64,000 nt of DNA, from contig JANBRJ010000017.1 in NCBI GenBank assembly GCA_027577595.1, forward strand, positions 1-64,000, read 5' to 3'. The stretch's first letter is position 1. Each line of letters opens with the position of its first letter. A model generated the notes under the pieces. It had not been told where the DNA came from. It worked only from the letters and a program-made list of their open reading frames with translations, and ran no database searches. The position numbers were made by a program, and so were the translations under genes. Source of the DNA: Coemansia sp. RSA 487. Its lineage: Eukaryota; Kickxellomycota; Kickxellomycetes; Kickxellales; Kickxellaceae. Of this stretch, positions 39,373-48,529 are shown piece by piece.

Positions 39373-41178
39373 CTAATCTTCAAGGAAGAAGTAGTTGCCA
39401 TCGGCCTTTTGCTCCTTGTCCCTGACAGACCCAAGCTTGTTGACGCGCGGGCGGTAGTTTTCTTTATCGCGACGGAAGGTGACGTTCAGCATCTTGAGGA
39501 ACTTGTTCATCCCCGACAGCAGCGACTGTGGCCTGTTGGCAATGGCATCGACACCAGGCGTGCCTTCCATCACCACAACGTTGTCAGCCATATACGTCGC
39601 CATGATGAAATCGTGCTCCACAATAAAGGCCGTCTTCTGCGCATGCATGATAAAGCGCTTGATCACTTTGGCTGCAATCACACGCTGCTCTGAATCAAGG
39701 TACGCCGACGGCTCGTCAATAAGGTACACGTCAGCAGGCTTGCCCAGCGCAAGCACTAGAGCCACACGCTGCAGCTCACCACCCGACAGCTTCTGCACAT
39801 CGTTGTCGATGATGCTGTCGATGTTCAGCGGCTTGACAACGTCTGACTGGAACTGCGGGTGCATGAACATCGCCTGGATCTGCTTGAGCAGCAGCATGCG
39901 CACAGAGCCCTTGAACTTGGGCGCAATCGTCTGTGGCTTGTAAGACACGTTGAGCTCTGGAATGCCGGCAGCCTCGCCCTCGTCAGGCATCATCTTGCCT
40001 GCAAGCATCTTGATCAGCGTCGTCTTGCCCGTTCCGTTCTCGCCAAGCAGAACAATGATCTGAGAGTCGGTAAAAGAGCCCTGCTGCACCGATAGTTTGA
40101 AGTTGCCAAGCGTCTTGGTCATGGTCGGGTACGAGAACTCGCAGCTTCGCTCGATCTCGACTTCCTCGGCCTGTTCGACAATGCGGAACGTAAGCGCCTC
40201 GTTGCGGAAGCGCATGTTCTCTGTCGGGATCTTGCCCTCAAGGAACACATTGATGCCCTCGCGCACCGAGTACGGCATCGTCACCACGCCGTATGCCGAC
40301 GGCTTGCCGTACAGCATGCACACAAAGTCCGACAGATAATCCAGAACCGACAGATCGTGCTCCACGGCAATCACATAGTTGTCTTGCTTGGCGATGCTGC
40401 GGATCGCACGCGCTGCATTCAAGCGCTGCCTGACGTCCAGGTACGACGACGGCTCGTCGTACATGTAGACGTTTGCATGGCGCACCGAGATTGCTGCTAT
40501 CGCAAACCGCTGGAGCTCGCCTCCCGAGAGCTCGGACACCTTGCGCGTAAGCACGTTGTGCAAATCAAGCTCTTCGATGATGTAATCGAGATTATCGATG
40601 GCGCTCATCGTTTTCAGAAGCTCGCCCACAACTCCATTGATGCGTTTGGGCATCAGATCCACCCACTGCGGCTTGACCAGCGTTATCAGGTCGTCCTGGA
40701 GTACCCTTGCAAAGTAGTTTTGCAGCTCCGAGCCGCGGAAGTGCCTGATGATGTCCTCCCAGTCAGGCGGCGATGCAAACTCTCCAAGGTTGGGCTTCAA
40801 CTTACCTGTCAGGATCTTCAGAGCTGTGGATTTGCCAGTTCCGTTGGCTCCCACAAGACCGAGCACTTGACCAGGACGCGGCATCGGCAGCCTGTGCAGC
40901 TTAAAAGAATTGGGCCCGTATCTGTGCGTGGTCTGCTTCGACAGGTCCGTTGGCAAATTGATAATAGTGATTGCGTCGAACGGGCATTTCTTCACGCACA
41001 TGCCGCAACCAATGCAAAGATCCTCAGAGATTTTTGCAATCTTGGAAGTGGGCTGCACATCAATGCAAAGCTTGCCCATCTTGTTGACTGGGCAGGTCTT
41101 TTTGCACTCTTGCTGACATTTTTTCGGCTTGCATTTGTCTGCTGAGACGATGGCGATACGAATGTTTTTGTCTGCCAT
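39373..41178 (-). CDS. RLI1: ABCE1/Rli1 ribosome-recycling ATPase
   Basis: 601 residues, one exon. The N-terminal ferredoxin-like domain binds two 4Fe-4S clusters through Cys16, 21, 25, 29, 55, 58, 61 and 65, all present. ATPase domain 1 has Walker [10 protein letters not shown] at 110-118, signature LSGGELQ at 217-223 and Walker B ending in DEPSS at 241-245. Domain 2 has Walker [10 protein letters not shown] at 379-387 and a second LSGGELQR. The protein splits post-termination ribosomes with eRF1 or Dom34, helps initiation and ribosome export, and makes cytosolic Fe-S assembly essential. Length and order equal those of yeast Rli1. A TATTTATA box lies about 155 bp upstream (41337-41330). Confidence 0.98.
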   Translation of the reverse strand: MADKNIRIAIVSADKCKPKKCQQECKKTCPVNKMGKLCIDVQPTSKIAKISEDLCIGCGMCVKKCPFDAITIINLPTDLSKQTTHRYGPNSFKLHRLPMPRPGQVLGLVGANGTGKSTALKILTGKLKPNLGEFASPPDWEDIIRHFRGSELQNYFARVLQDDLITLVKPQWVDLMPKRINGVVGELLKTMSAIDNLDYIIEELDLHNVLTRKVSELSGGELQRFAIAAISVRHANVYMYDEPSSYLDVRQRLNAARAIRSIAKQDNYVIAVEHDLSVLDYLSDFVCMLYGKPSAYGVVTMPYSVREGINVFLEGKIPTENMRFRNEALTFRIVEQAEEVEIERSCEFSYPTMTKTLGNFKLSVQQGSFTDSQIIVLLGENGTGKTTLIKMLAGKMMPDEGEAAGIPELNVSYKPQTIAPKFKGSVRMLLLKQIQAMFMHPQFQSDVVKPLNIDSIIDNDVQKLSGGELQRVALVLALGKPADVYLIDEPSAYLDSEQRVIAAKVIKRFIMHAQKTAFIVEHDFIMATYMADNVVVMEGTPGVDAIANRPQSLLSGMNKFLKMLNVTFRRDKENYRPRVNKLGSVRDKEQKADGNYFFLED

Positions 41179-41906
41179 TTTGTGAAGGATGATTTCAGTA
41201 GTAATTAATGAGCGTGCAGGGGGATGAGAAAAAAAAGAGAGGAGAAAAGACGGAAATAGAATGAAAAGGAGGGCTTTGGAAGTTTCTTTCAGTTGGTGTG
41301 TGTATGTATCTGAAAAGAAAGAGAGACTTTATAAATACCAAACGTATAAAATAAAAATCGATTGCCTTTGTAAGCATGAAAAGAAGGTGGAATGAGGAAA
41401 CAAATGGTTCGGTGTTCTGCTTTGCATGAATTTGCTGCTTTTATGGTTGCTTGCTGGCAGTACTTGCTTTCTGTTGGCTCTTTGAAAAAAGAGAAAAAAT
41501 TTTCTTTTTTTTCTGCCCAATCATCAGTTGCAGAGATTAGATGTGCAATCAGCATTTTCCGATTGATCTGTGTTCAGCTTCCAACTTCAACATTTTCTAT
41601 CTGCTAATCATCTGTTGCGGATGCCAGACCAATAGTTTCAGTTTGATCCATCCACAAACCAAATGGTGCCAGTATCAACAGCACATCAGCTATGCCGCAA
41701 CTATTAATCCCGCATCCGTCCTTTCCAAGTGTAGTGCATGATTTGATAATTAGCTTTTCAGCTTCAATTATGTGGGGGGTTTTTTTTATAACTTTGATGT
41801 ATTTTATTATATTTTATCAACATGAGCATCAAATGTTGCCTTCTAACTTCAATAACACTCATATTTAACTGCTTCAAAAATGTTTAAAAGCTACCCCTTA
41901 TTCAGT
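41179..41906. other. Spacer upstream of ABCE1
   Basis: About 730 bp without a gene. It holds the ABCE1 promoter with a TATA-like box at 41330-41337; the right half is plain AT-rich sequence. Confidence 0.5.
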
Positions 41907-42329
41907 TTATTTTGTATATACCTGGTCTTTTTTATAGCTATTCCTTTCCAAAACATTTGAAATGCATTCACCTGGCAAATAATAAATCTTTGTACCGTTA
42001 ACAAGTATAGCACACGTATTTGATTCAATAATAAACTTGCCATTCTTCTGCTCACTATAATCAATGTCTTTAGAAGCAAAGAGCTTACTCATACCATTAT
42101 TATAATAGAGTATTATTCCCTTGCTAAAACCTGAAGCTTTTGATATTTCTTGCAAATGTGCATTTTTAGTTTTTAGTTTTGCATGTCCTAGGTTTATTTC
42201 TCTTAGGCATTTTGTACGCACTATAACTGTAACTCTAGCTTCAGTCGATACCGCAGTAGCATCAGTGTCATACCAACTTTGCATACAGCAACAAGACACA
42301 CGACATATGATATATGATATATATGTCAT
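41907..42329 (-). CDS. Small unknown protein, family copy A
   Basis: Up to 140 residues; the conserved part begins near residue 33 (VTVIVRTKCL), so translation may start at the internal Met at 42281 (MQSWYDTD). It shares with copies B and C the blocks ILYYNNGMSKLFASKDIDYS, GKFIIESNTCA, IYYLPGE and VLERNSYKK. The shape (two short strands, a helix, a strand around YNNGM, then more strands) hints at a ubiquitin-like beta-grasp fold, which is speculation. No known family is recognised. It is the most diverged of the three. A solo LTR starts 36 bp upstream of the first ATG, in the opposite direction. Confidence 0.55.
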   Translation of the reverse strand: MTYISYIICRVSCCCMQSWYDTDATAVSTEARVTVIVRTKCLREINLGHAKLKTKNAHLQEISKASGFSKGIILYYNNGMSKLFASKDIDYSEQKNGKFIIESNTCAILVNGTKIYYLPGECISNVLERNSYKKDQVYTK

Positions 42330-42364
42330 ATTCTTGACATGCGATATAAGGAAATATTATCACA

Positions 42365-42614
42365 TGTCACGCTAGTGTGAGTGTCGTATGCAAGGCAAAC
42401 CCATTGTCATGGGTTTTCACAGCCACTAAACGCTAACAATGCAATAGTCCACTACATGTAACGGCCCCCTGTTACATATAAGGGCAGCATTTCCCGTGGG
42501 TCATTGTCTTCTGAGGAAGGCAAGGATTTTTCTTTTTATATCTAGTTTGAGGAACAAGATATCGAATAATTACTCTGTGTTATTTTATCCCGGGTCCATG
42601 GCAAATCCGTCACA
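42365..42614 (+). mobile_element. Solo LTR with target-site duplication, copy 2
   Basis: A 250-bp element beginning TGTCACGC and ending CCGTCACA, flanked on both sides by the 5-bp direct repeat TCACA (42360-42364 and 42615-42619). TG...CA ends, a TATA-like ATATAAGG block and a 5-bp duplication fit a solo LTR of a Ty3-type retrotransposon. Intact ends make it the youngest-looking of the four copies here. Confidence 0.75.
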
Positions 42615-42667
42615 TCACAACTCTTAGTACTACAGCTATATAACTAATCTGATATTCATACCATATT

Positions 42668-42816
42668 TGTGATAATGATCGGCATGCGAGTTGCATGGTG
42701 AGTCACAATCACAGGTTTAATTACTGTAGTGTTTTGTATCAGTACAAAAGCCAGATTGTTCATGGAAAATAAAGTTAAGGAACTTTAGTTCCGTCAAGGC
42801 TTTTATTTGTAACAAT
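42668..42816. repeat. 149-bp dispersed repeat, copy 1
   Basis: Closely matches 45141-45289, the same length without evident gaps, from TGTGATAAT to GTAACAAT. It contains the small palindrome GGAACTTTAGTTCC. The class is unknown. Confidence 0.7.
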
Positions 42817-42887
42817 ATTTGTCATCGCACCCATGGTTCGGTTTTTTTTGAAGAATACACATGAATACTCCTACGTAACAGTTCTAA

Positions 42888-43139
42888 TGTGACGGGTTTA
42901 CCATGGACTCAGGATAAAATAGCACAAAGTGATTTATAGATCTCTACTTTTCCTCCATAAACTAGATAAATGAAAAAATTCATGTCTTCTGGAAGAGGGC
43001 AATGACCCACAGGCAATGCTGCCCTTATATCTAACAGGAAGCTGTTACGTATAGTGTATTATTCTAATGTCCACAACCAGCGGTTACCTCAACCACCTGA
43101 AAGGATCAATCTTTCATATGACAGCACACTAGCGTGTCA
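42888..43139 (-). mobile_element. LTR-like repeat, copy 3 (inverted), abutting small gene B
   Basis: The same family as 42365-42614 in the opposite orientation: on the minus strand it starts TGACACGCTAGTGTG at 43139 and ends CCCGTCACA at 42888. The flanking 5-mers do not match, so it is old or was rearranged. Its first bases supply the last codons and the stop of gene B. Confidence 0.7.
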
Positions 43140-43491
43140 GCTTATATGATTCATTTTCCTTATAGCCATTCCTTTTTAAAACTTTTTTTATATCTTCACC
43201 TTGGAGATAAAAAATCTCTAATCCCCTAACATAGGCAGTACACAGGTTGATTTCAACAATAAGCTCACCGCCTACTTGTTTGCTGTAGTCAATATCTTTA
43301 TTCATGAAAATTCTCCCCATACCATTATTGTACTTTAAAGTAAGCTCTTTCTTAAACTTTATATATCTATATATCCTTTGCAAGAGTTCCTTTCCATTTT
43401 TTGGGTGTTCATTCCCTATGGTTATTTTTGTAAGGTCTATAGTCTGTACCACAACTTTAACATTACTGCTAGCTGATGAAGAAGAGCTCAT
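43129..43491 (-). CDS. Small unknown protein, family copy B
   Basis: 120 residues, MSSSSSASSNVKVVVQTIDL at the start, then LTLKYNNGMGRIFMNKDIDY, GGELIVEINLCTAYV, IFYLQGEDIKKVLKRNGYKE and the end SYKLTR. No signal peptide, membrane helix or known motif. The last two sense codons (Thr, Arg) and the TAG lie inside the adjoining LTR. The start is secure because copy C has the same Ser-rich beginning. The ORF is conserved with copy C despite DNA change, which suggests coding constraint at some time. Confidence 0.6.
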   Translation of the reverse strand: MSSSSSASSNVKVVVQTIDLTKITIGNEHPKNGKELLQRIYRYIKFKKELTLKYNNGMGRIFMNKDIDYSKQVGGELIVEINLCTAYVRGLEIFYLQGEDIKKVLKRNGYKENESYKLTR

Positions 43492-43538
43492 TGTTAATTT
43501 CTAATCCTGTACTTTATATGATAGAAATGGAGGCTGAT

Positions 43539-43673
43539 GTGATACGAAATCTAATTACCGGATGTATATTTACTACTATTTAACAGCATACCATGTCATC
43601 GCAGATAGACGGACTTTTTCTCCTCTGGGGGTTCCTTCTTCAGTTTTAAGAATATAATTTTATTTATACTAAA
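43539..43673. mobile_element. 135-bp short insertion element, copy 1
   Basis: Inserted in the upstream region of gene B and flanked by GCTGAT on both sides (43533-43538 and 43674-43679). The corresponding site upstream of gene C (near 44703) is empty and has one GCTGAT. The element begins GTGATACGAAATC and ends ATACTAAA with no inverted repeats. A second copy lies at 44055-44189. The class is unknown. Confidence 0.7.
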
Positions 43674-43969
43674 GCTGATATGAATTTTGGATGCAAAAAA
43701 AATTAGAAATGATGGAATATCCATAGCTACTTATATAGTGCTACATATTGTTAAAATATCTGGCTTGTTTTAGCTGTCATTTGTATTGTAACCATAGTAT
43801 TTAAAGAAAAAGCTTGTATAGAATATAAGGACAAACCTAATTCAATTGCTTCTTTTGCAATGCATATCCCCAAATAAATAAAATATATAACCCAAACTAC
43901 TAATTAAAGGCCAACATTTAACAGGGCTATGCTATAAATAAAACATGTTCATTTTTAGACTTTGGAGAC

Positions 43970-44307
43970 TGCGACGAATTGAGCATGGACCCGGGGTGGA
44001 TAACAAAGAGTAATAGAGTGTCATTCCAGCTTTGCATACAATAACAAGATATATTGTGGTACGAAATCTAATTACCGGATGTATGTCTAGCACTATTTAA
44101 CAGCATGCCATGTCATCACAGGTAGACAGACCTTTTTCTTCTCGGGGGCTGCTTCTTCGGTTTTATAAGATATTTTTATTCATACTAAACCCTTTATATG
44201 TAACAGAGAGCTGTTACGTAAGCGCACTATTGTAATATCCACAATCGGTGGTTTCCCCAACTATCTGAAAGGATCAATCTTTCATATGACCGCACACTAG
44301 CGTGTCA
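43970..44307 (-). mobile_element. LTR-like repeat, copy 4 (inverted, interrupted), abutting small gene C
   Basis: The right part (44190-44307) matches the start of the LTR family closely. A worn match to the LTR end lies near 43970-44025 (CATGGACCCGGG region). The 135-bp element at 44055-44189 sits inside it. It is the oldest-looking copy and keeps the same junction with gene C that copy 3 has with gene B, so that LTR insertion predates the gene duplication. Confidence 0.6.
44055..44189. mobile_element. 135-bp short insertion element, copy 2
   Basis: The same family as 43539-43673, from GGTACGAAATC to ATACTAAA, nested in an LTR relic. No clear flanking duplication was seen. Confidence 0.65.
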
Positions 44308-44659
44308 GCTTATATGGTTCATTTTCCTTATAGCCATTCCTTTTTAAAACTTTTTTTATATCTTCACCTTGGAGATAAAAAATCTCTAATTCCTTAACAT
44401 AGGCAGTACACAGGTTACTTTCAACAATAAGCTCACCATCTACCTGTTTGCTGTAGTCAATATCTTTATTCATGAACATTCTCCTCATACCATTATTGTA
44501 CTTTAAAACAATTCCTTTCTTAAATCTTGTATATCTGTATATCCTGTTCAAGAGTTCCTCTCCATCTTTTGGGTGTGCATCCCCTATGGTTATTCTTGTA
44601 AGGTTTTTAGTGCATACCACAACTTTAACATTGCTGCTAGCTGATGAAGAAGAGCTCAT
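44297..44659 (-). CDS. Small unknown protein, family copy C
   Basis: 120 residues, closely similar to copy B over its full length (IVLKYNNGMRRMFMNKDIDY, then GELIVESNLCTAYV), with the same MSSSSSASSNVKVVV start and the same SYKLTR end read from an LTR. Its upstream 370 bp is also homologous to that of copy B apart from the 135-bp insertion there, so B and C arose by a segmental duplication. Confidence 0.6.
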   Translation of the reverse strand: MSSSSSASSNVKVVVCTKNLTRITIGDAHPKDGEELLNRIYRYTRFKKGIVLKYNNGMRRMFMNKDIDYSKQVDGELIVESNLCTAYVKELEIFYLQGEDIKKVLKRNGYKENEPYKLTR

Positions 44660-46383
44660 TGTTAATTTCTAAGCCTGTACTTTATATGATAGAAATGGAG
44701 GCTGATATGAATTTTGGATGCAAAAAAGGCAGAAATGATGGAATATTCATAGCTACTTATATAGTGCTACATATGGTTAAAATATCTGGCTTGTTTTAGC
44801 TGCCATTTGTTATTTATTTCACTAAAATTATATATAGAAATGTATTTTTAATCTGTTTTGTAATAATGGTATTTGAAGAAAAACCTGCAAAGAACAGACA
44901 AACCTGACTCAATTGCTTCTTTTGCAATGCATATTCCAAAATAAATGAAATATATATAACCCAAACCACTAATTAAAGACTATCATTTAATTAAACCATG
45001 CTGTAAATAAAACATGCTTATTTTTAGACGCTGGAGACAATATTAATTGTAATTCCTAGATCGAAACATGTCCTTGTTTCCATTGGAAAGCCAATATTTT
45101 TACATACAACTTCAATTTGAAAAGTACAAAAAGTTATGGCTGTGATAATAATCGGCATGCGAGTTGCATGGTGAGTCACAATCACAGGTTTAATTACTGT
45201 AGTGTTTTGTATGGGTACAAAAGCCAGATTGTTCATAAAAAATAAAGATAAGGAACTTTAGTTCCGTCAAGGCTTCTATTTGTAACAATGGCAATGAAAT
45301 ATAGTAATTAATAGATGATACAGTTAATGGAGATGTGAATGCATTAGCAATTTTAAGGAGATGGAACTCTCCAACATTTTAGTATTACTTTAAAGAAAGA
45401 AAAATGTACCTACGCAACAAGAACAACACTTGAATGCACTGATTAGGACCTTTCTATTGGGTTACTCTTTGCGGAGCACAAAAACTATGCAAATTCATAG
45501 CGTCAAATGTCGCATTTCATTAATTTCTCACTACTGTACGCGATATCGTGCACTAAAAGTAATGGAATGGAAGTATATGGGATCAATGAAAGTACAGAAT
45601 ATAGCCTGATTTCCAAAGAGGGTATGTTTTCTTTCAGCGTGATCAATTCACTACTTTTTCGTATACATTTAATTTACATGTCAAGACGTTGGCAATTACT
45701 TGACTACAAGCAATACTTTTTTTTTTAAAAAAAGTGTTCCAAGCTAAAAGCTACACCATTACTGTTAGTAGCGAAAGAAAAAGAAATAGGAATACCCGAT
45801 AATATGGATGGGGTTTTTGAATGTAGGTCGGGTGGTAAGCTTGTTGTGGGAAATTCAAGTTCAAAGAGTCAAAGAGAACCGTTCAAACCACAGGAGATCT
45901 CAAAAGTGCAACCGAGAGAACTGGCGTCAAGGATTTTAACGACCTGTAGCTCTGCTTTTAAACGCCATTCATTAGCAAAAATGAAAAATGAAGAGTGCCA
46001 GGCAATATGAAGCTCGCCAAGTATTACAAGTTATGCGGCCACTTTAAATTTGGAGCAAATAAAGGTTTATATCCTTTGTAAAAGCGGGGCTTGTGCGGAA
46101 AAGCGGCTGAGCGCAACAGCAGTAGCAACAGGCTTGAAAGAGGGATGAGTGCTTTATACTTTTTTTTTTTTTTTAGCTTGCATGCGTACACAGCTTGGTT
46201 GTAGCTGGATTGGGCCAGACTGCTTGCAGCATGATAAAATCCTCGCACTGACTTTTTTCTTTTTCCAAACAACCACATTTTTCTCTTCATTATTCCAAAA
46301 CTATTTCCCCCACTATTTATCACTATCTCTTGTATACCCGCTTTTTCTTTCTTAGTGTATTAATACTTGTTAGTTGCTTGCCC
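44660..46383. other. Spacer between the small-gene island and the CNNM gene
   Basis: 1.7 kb. The left 370 bp is homologous to the upstream region of gene B; 45141-45289 is the second 149-bp repeat copy. Between about 45300 and 46300 I see no convincing gene: open frames at 45507-45728, 45804-46010 and the minus-strand 46024-46323 have no recognisable domain. The final 100 bp is pyrimidine-rich and serves as the CNNM promoter or leader. Confidence 0.5.
45141..45289. repeat. 149-bp dispersed repeat, copy 2
   Basis: Partner of 42668-42816 in the same orientation; the flanks are unrelated, so it moved or was duplicated independently of the small genes. Confidence 0.7.
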
Positions 46384-47919
46384 ATGCTACGACAGTTGCC
46401 AATAAGCGCTATCTGTCTTGCTGCCATTTCCCTGGCCGAAATAGGGCTGGCTTCACCCGTCATCGGTTCGGGAAAGGCGCCATATATTCACGGGCCCGAG
46501 GAGAGCGAGCCTCCGGTATCGCCCGGCACCACAAGCTTTTACTTCCGTGTTGTCGTCTGTACTGTTCTAGTGCTTGCAGGCGGATTGCTCGCTGGGCTAA
46601 CGCTGGGGCTTATGTCGCTCGACGAGACGAACCTGCATATTCTAGCGACTTCGGGAACCGAGCAGCAAAAGAAGTACGCCAAGCGTATACAGCCAATCCG
46701 TAAGAATGGGCACTGGCTCTTGGTAACACTGTTGTTGGGCAATACGGTGATAAATGAGACTCTGCCTATAGTGATGGATTCAATTCTGGGCGGCGGCGTC
46801 ATGGCTGTTCTCGTATCAACAGCATCGATCGTGCTGTTTGGCGAAATCATCCCGCAGTCTTTGTGTGCCCGTTACGGGTTGGCCATCGGCGCGTTCTTTG
46901 CATACCCCGTGCGTCTCCTGCAGTACGCACTGTCGCCTTTGGGCTACCCGATTGCTATGCTTCTGGACTACGTGCTGGGCGCAGACCACGGGATCATCTA
47001 TAAGAAGGCCGAGCTTAAGGAGCTCGTGTCGCTCAGTGACACTGCACATGGCGGTAACCTTTCAGTTGACGAGGTGACGATTATCCGCGGGGCGTTAGAG
47101 CTTGGCGAGAAACTCGTGGTCGAGGTGATGACTGAGCTTCGTAACGTATATATGGTTGACATTAACGCCAAGTTAGATAGCAAACTGATGACTGAAATGC
47201 TGAGGCAAGGGCATAGCAGAGTGCCTGTGTACGAGGGCCAGCGTACCAACGTTGTGGGCGTGTTGTTGGTCAAGTCGCTTATTCTTTTGGACCCCGAGGA
47301 TGCTATCCCCGTCAGGGACGCACGAATCACAAAGATCCCGCTTGTCACGCCAGATGTCTCACTCTACGATATCCTGAATGCCTTCCAAGAAGGCGGCAGC
47401 CATATGGCCGTGGTTGTTGGCCCTGCAAGCGACCACCAGGCACAGTCGTTGCAAATGGCGACGCAGCCATCCGAAACAACCCCGCTGATAACCAATGCTC
47501 TATTGAATGCTGATATTAGCCCACAACAGCAGCAGCAAGAAGATGATGGAGCGTCAGAGATATCGTCATTGTCCCCTTTGCCGCTTGTTCGCAAGTTGTC
47601 AAACTACATTCCAAGCAGCAGAGTATATGGCCAAATGTCGGCAGAAACTGTGCGTGACTACGTGCCGCTGGGTATTATTACCCTGGAGGATGTCATCGAG
47701 GAGCTTATCCAGGAGGAGATCATCGACGAGACTGATGTGTTTGTGGATATGCGTCGCAAGATCAAGGTGATGCGTGCCGTTAAGCACGCCCAGCAAGTAT
47801 CCACGACAATAGCAGTTACAGCAACGCCTGTGTCGAACGATGCTGTTGATCCGGTGGCGGCGTCACCGCAGAGCAAGCGCCGAGGAATGGCATTCAGCAG
47901 TCGTCGCCGACACGATTAG
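46384..47919 (+). CDS. MAM3: CNNM/Mam3-type membrane protein (DUF21 + CBS pair)
   Basis: 511 residues from the first ATG (46384); the frame is open upstream only through a TTG. A signal-like helix (MLRQLPISAICLAAISLAEI) is followed by a DUF21 domain with about four membrane helices (roughly 55-220), including LAGLTLGLMSLDETNL, a family signature, and GEIIPQSLCARYGL. A CBS pair follows (about 240-440), split by a low-complexity insertion of about 60 residues, and ends with PLGIITLEDVIEELIQEEI. Yeast Mam3 is vacuolar and affects Mn and Co sensitivity; animal CNNMs handle Mg. The metal here is not known. Single exon. NDUFA6 lies 160 bp downstream. Confidence 0.92.
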   Translation: MLRQLPISAICLAAISLAEIGLASPVIGSGKAPYIHGPEESEPPVSPGTTSFYFRVVVCTVLVLAGGLLAGLTLGLMSLDETNLHILATSGTEQQKKYAKRIQPIRKNGHWLLVTLLLGNTVINETLPIVMDSILGGGVMAVLVSTASIVLFGEIIPQSLCARYGLAIGAFFAYPVRLLQYALSPLGYPIAMLLDYVLGADHGIIYKKAELKELVSLSDTAHGGNLSVDEVTIIRGALELGEKLVVEVMTELRNVYMVDINAKLDSKLMTEMLRQGHSRVPVYEGQRTNVVGVLLVKSLILLDPEDAIPVRDARITKIPLVTPDVSLYDILNAFQEGGSHMAVVVGPASDHQAQSLQMATQPSETTPLITNALLNADISPQQQQQEDDGASEISSLSPLPLVRKLSNYIPSSRVYGQMSAETVRDYVPLGIITLEDVIEELIQEEIIDETDVFVDMRRKIKVMRAVKHAQQVSTTIAVTATPVSNDAVDPVAASPQSKRRGMAFSSRRRHD

Positions 47920-48081
47920 CATTTTTAAATAGTGTTTTAGTATGGTGATCAAGTTGATTGATCTATTGATCCACCGACCAAATGCAGCCCTGGACCTTTT
48001 TTTTAAATGCAAGACATGTTATCTCTATTTCTCTTCTTTAGCTTTTTTTTTTTTACAATTTTTCAAATTCACATCTGCAGA

Positions 48082-48438
48082 ATGCCGCACGTTGCACCGG
48101 TTGTCACAAGAGCATCAACGTCTCTTTCGGACGCACGCACACGGACAATTCACCTGTACCGGCAGTTTCAAAAGGCGGTGCCCAAGTTCATGATTGATTA
48201 CCATTTGAGTTTGCCCCAATCGGTGGTGCGCTCAAAGATCCGCGAATACTTTGAAATGAACCGGTACGTGTCGGACCCACGCGCAATCGACGTGCTTCTG
48301 CTGAAGGGTCGTATGGAGTTTGAGGAGACGTACAATGTGTGGAAGCAGTATAGCCATGTGCTGCGTTACTTTGACTCTAACGAAAAGGACCCAGAGCCCA
48401 CTGGTTTTGTGAGCAAGTTTATCGAAGGTCGTGCTTAG
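48082..48438 (+). CDS. NDUFA6: NADH dehydrogenase complex I subunit NDUFA6 (LYRM6/B14)
   Basis: 118 residues from the ATG at 48082. The LYR motif (HLYRQFQKAVP) is near residues 25-27, followed by the phenylalanine-bearing helices and DPRAIDVLLLKGRMEFEETY, VWKQYSHVLRYF and GFVSKF, matching human NDUFA6 (DPRVVDLLVIKGKIELEET, VWKQRTHVMRFF, DFLSKF). It sits on the complex I matrix arm with an acyl-loaded ACP bound to the LYR helices. Its presence implies a proton-pumping complex I in this organism. Tail to tail with the mutase gene, about 90 bp away. Confidence 0.92.
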   Translation: MPHVAPVVTRASTSLSDARTRTIHLYRQFQKAVPKFMIDYHLSLPQSVVRSKIREYFEMNRYVSDPRAIDVLLLKGRMEFEETYNVWKQYSHVLRYFDSNEKDPEPTGFVSKFIEGRA

Positions 48439-48529
48439 TGAGAAAAAAAAGTTATATTTCTGCTTTTTTTTCGTCAATCAGTTTGCTTGTAATACAGTTA
48501 TATACTCTCATTTATTTGAAAACATCGAT

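Noticed and set aside
42365-43139. A complete LTR retrotransposon between the two LTR copies
   Set aside because: The two LTRs face opposite ways and only about 270 bp lies between them, part of it another repeat.
41907-44659. Small genes A-C as the internal part of a retroelement
   Set aside because: Orientation relative to the LTRs differs between A and B/C, and no gag or pol features are present.
45804-46010. 68-codon plus-strand frame as a gene
   Set aside because: No domain, no homologue known to me and no promoter feature; too short to support.
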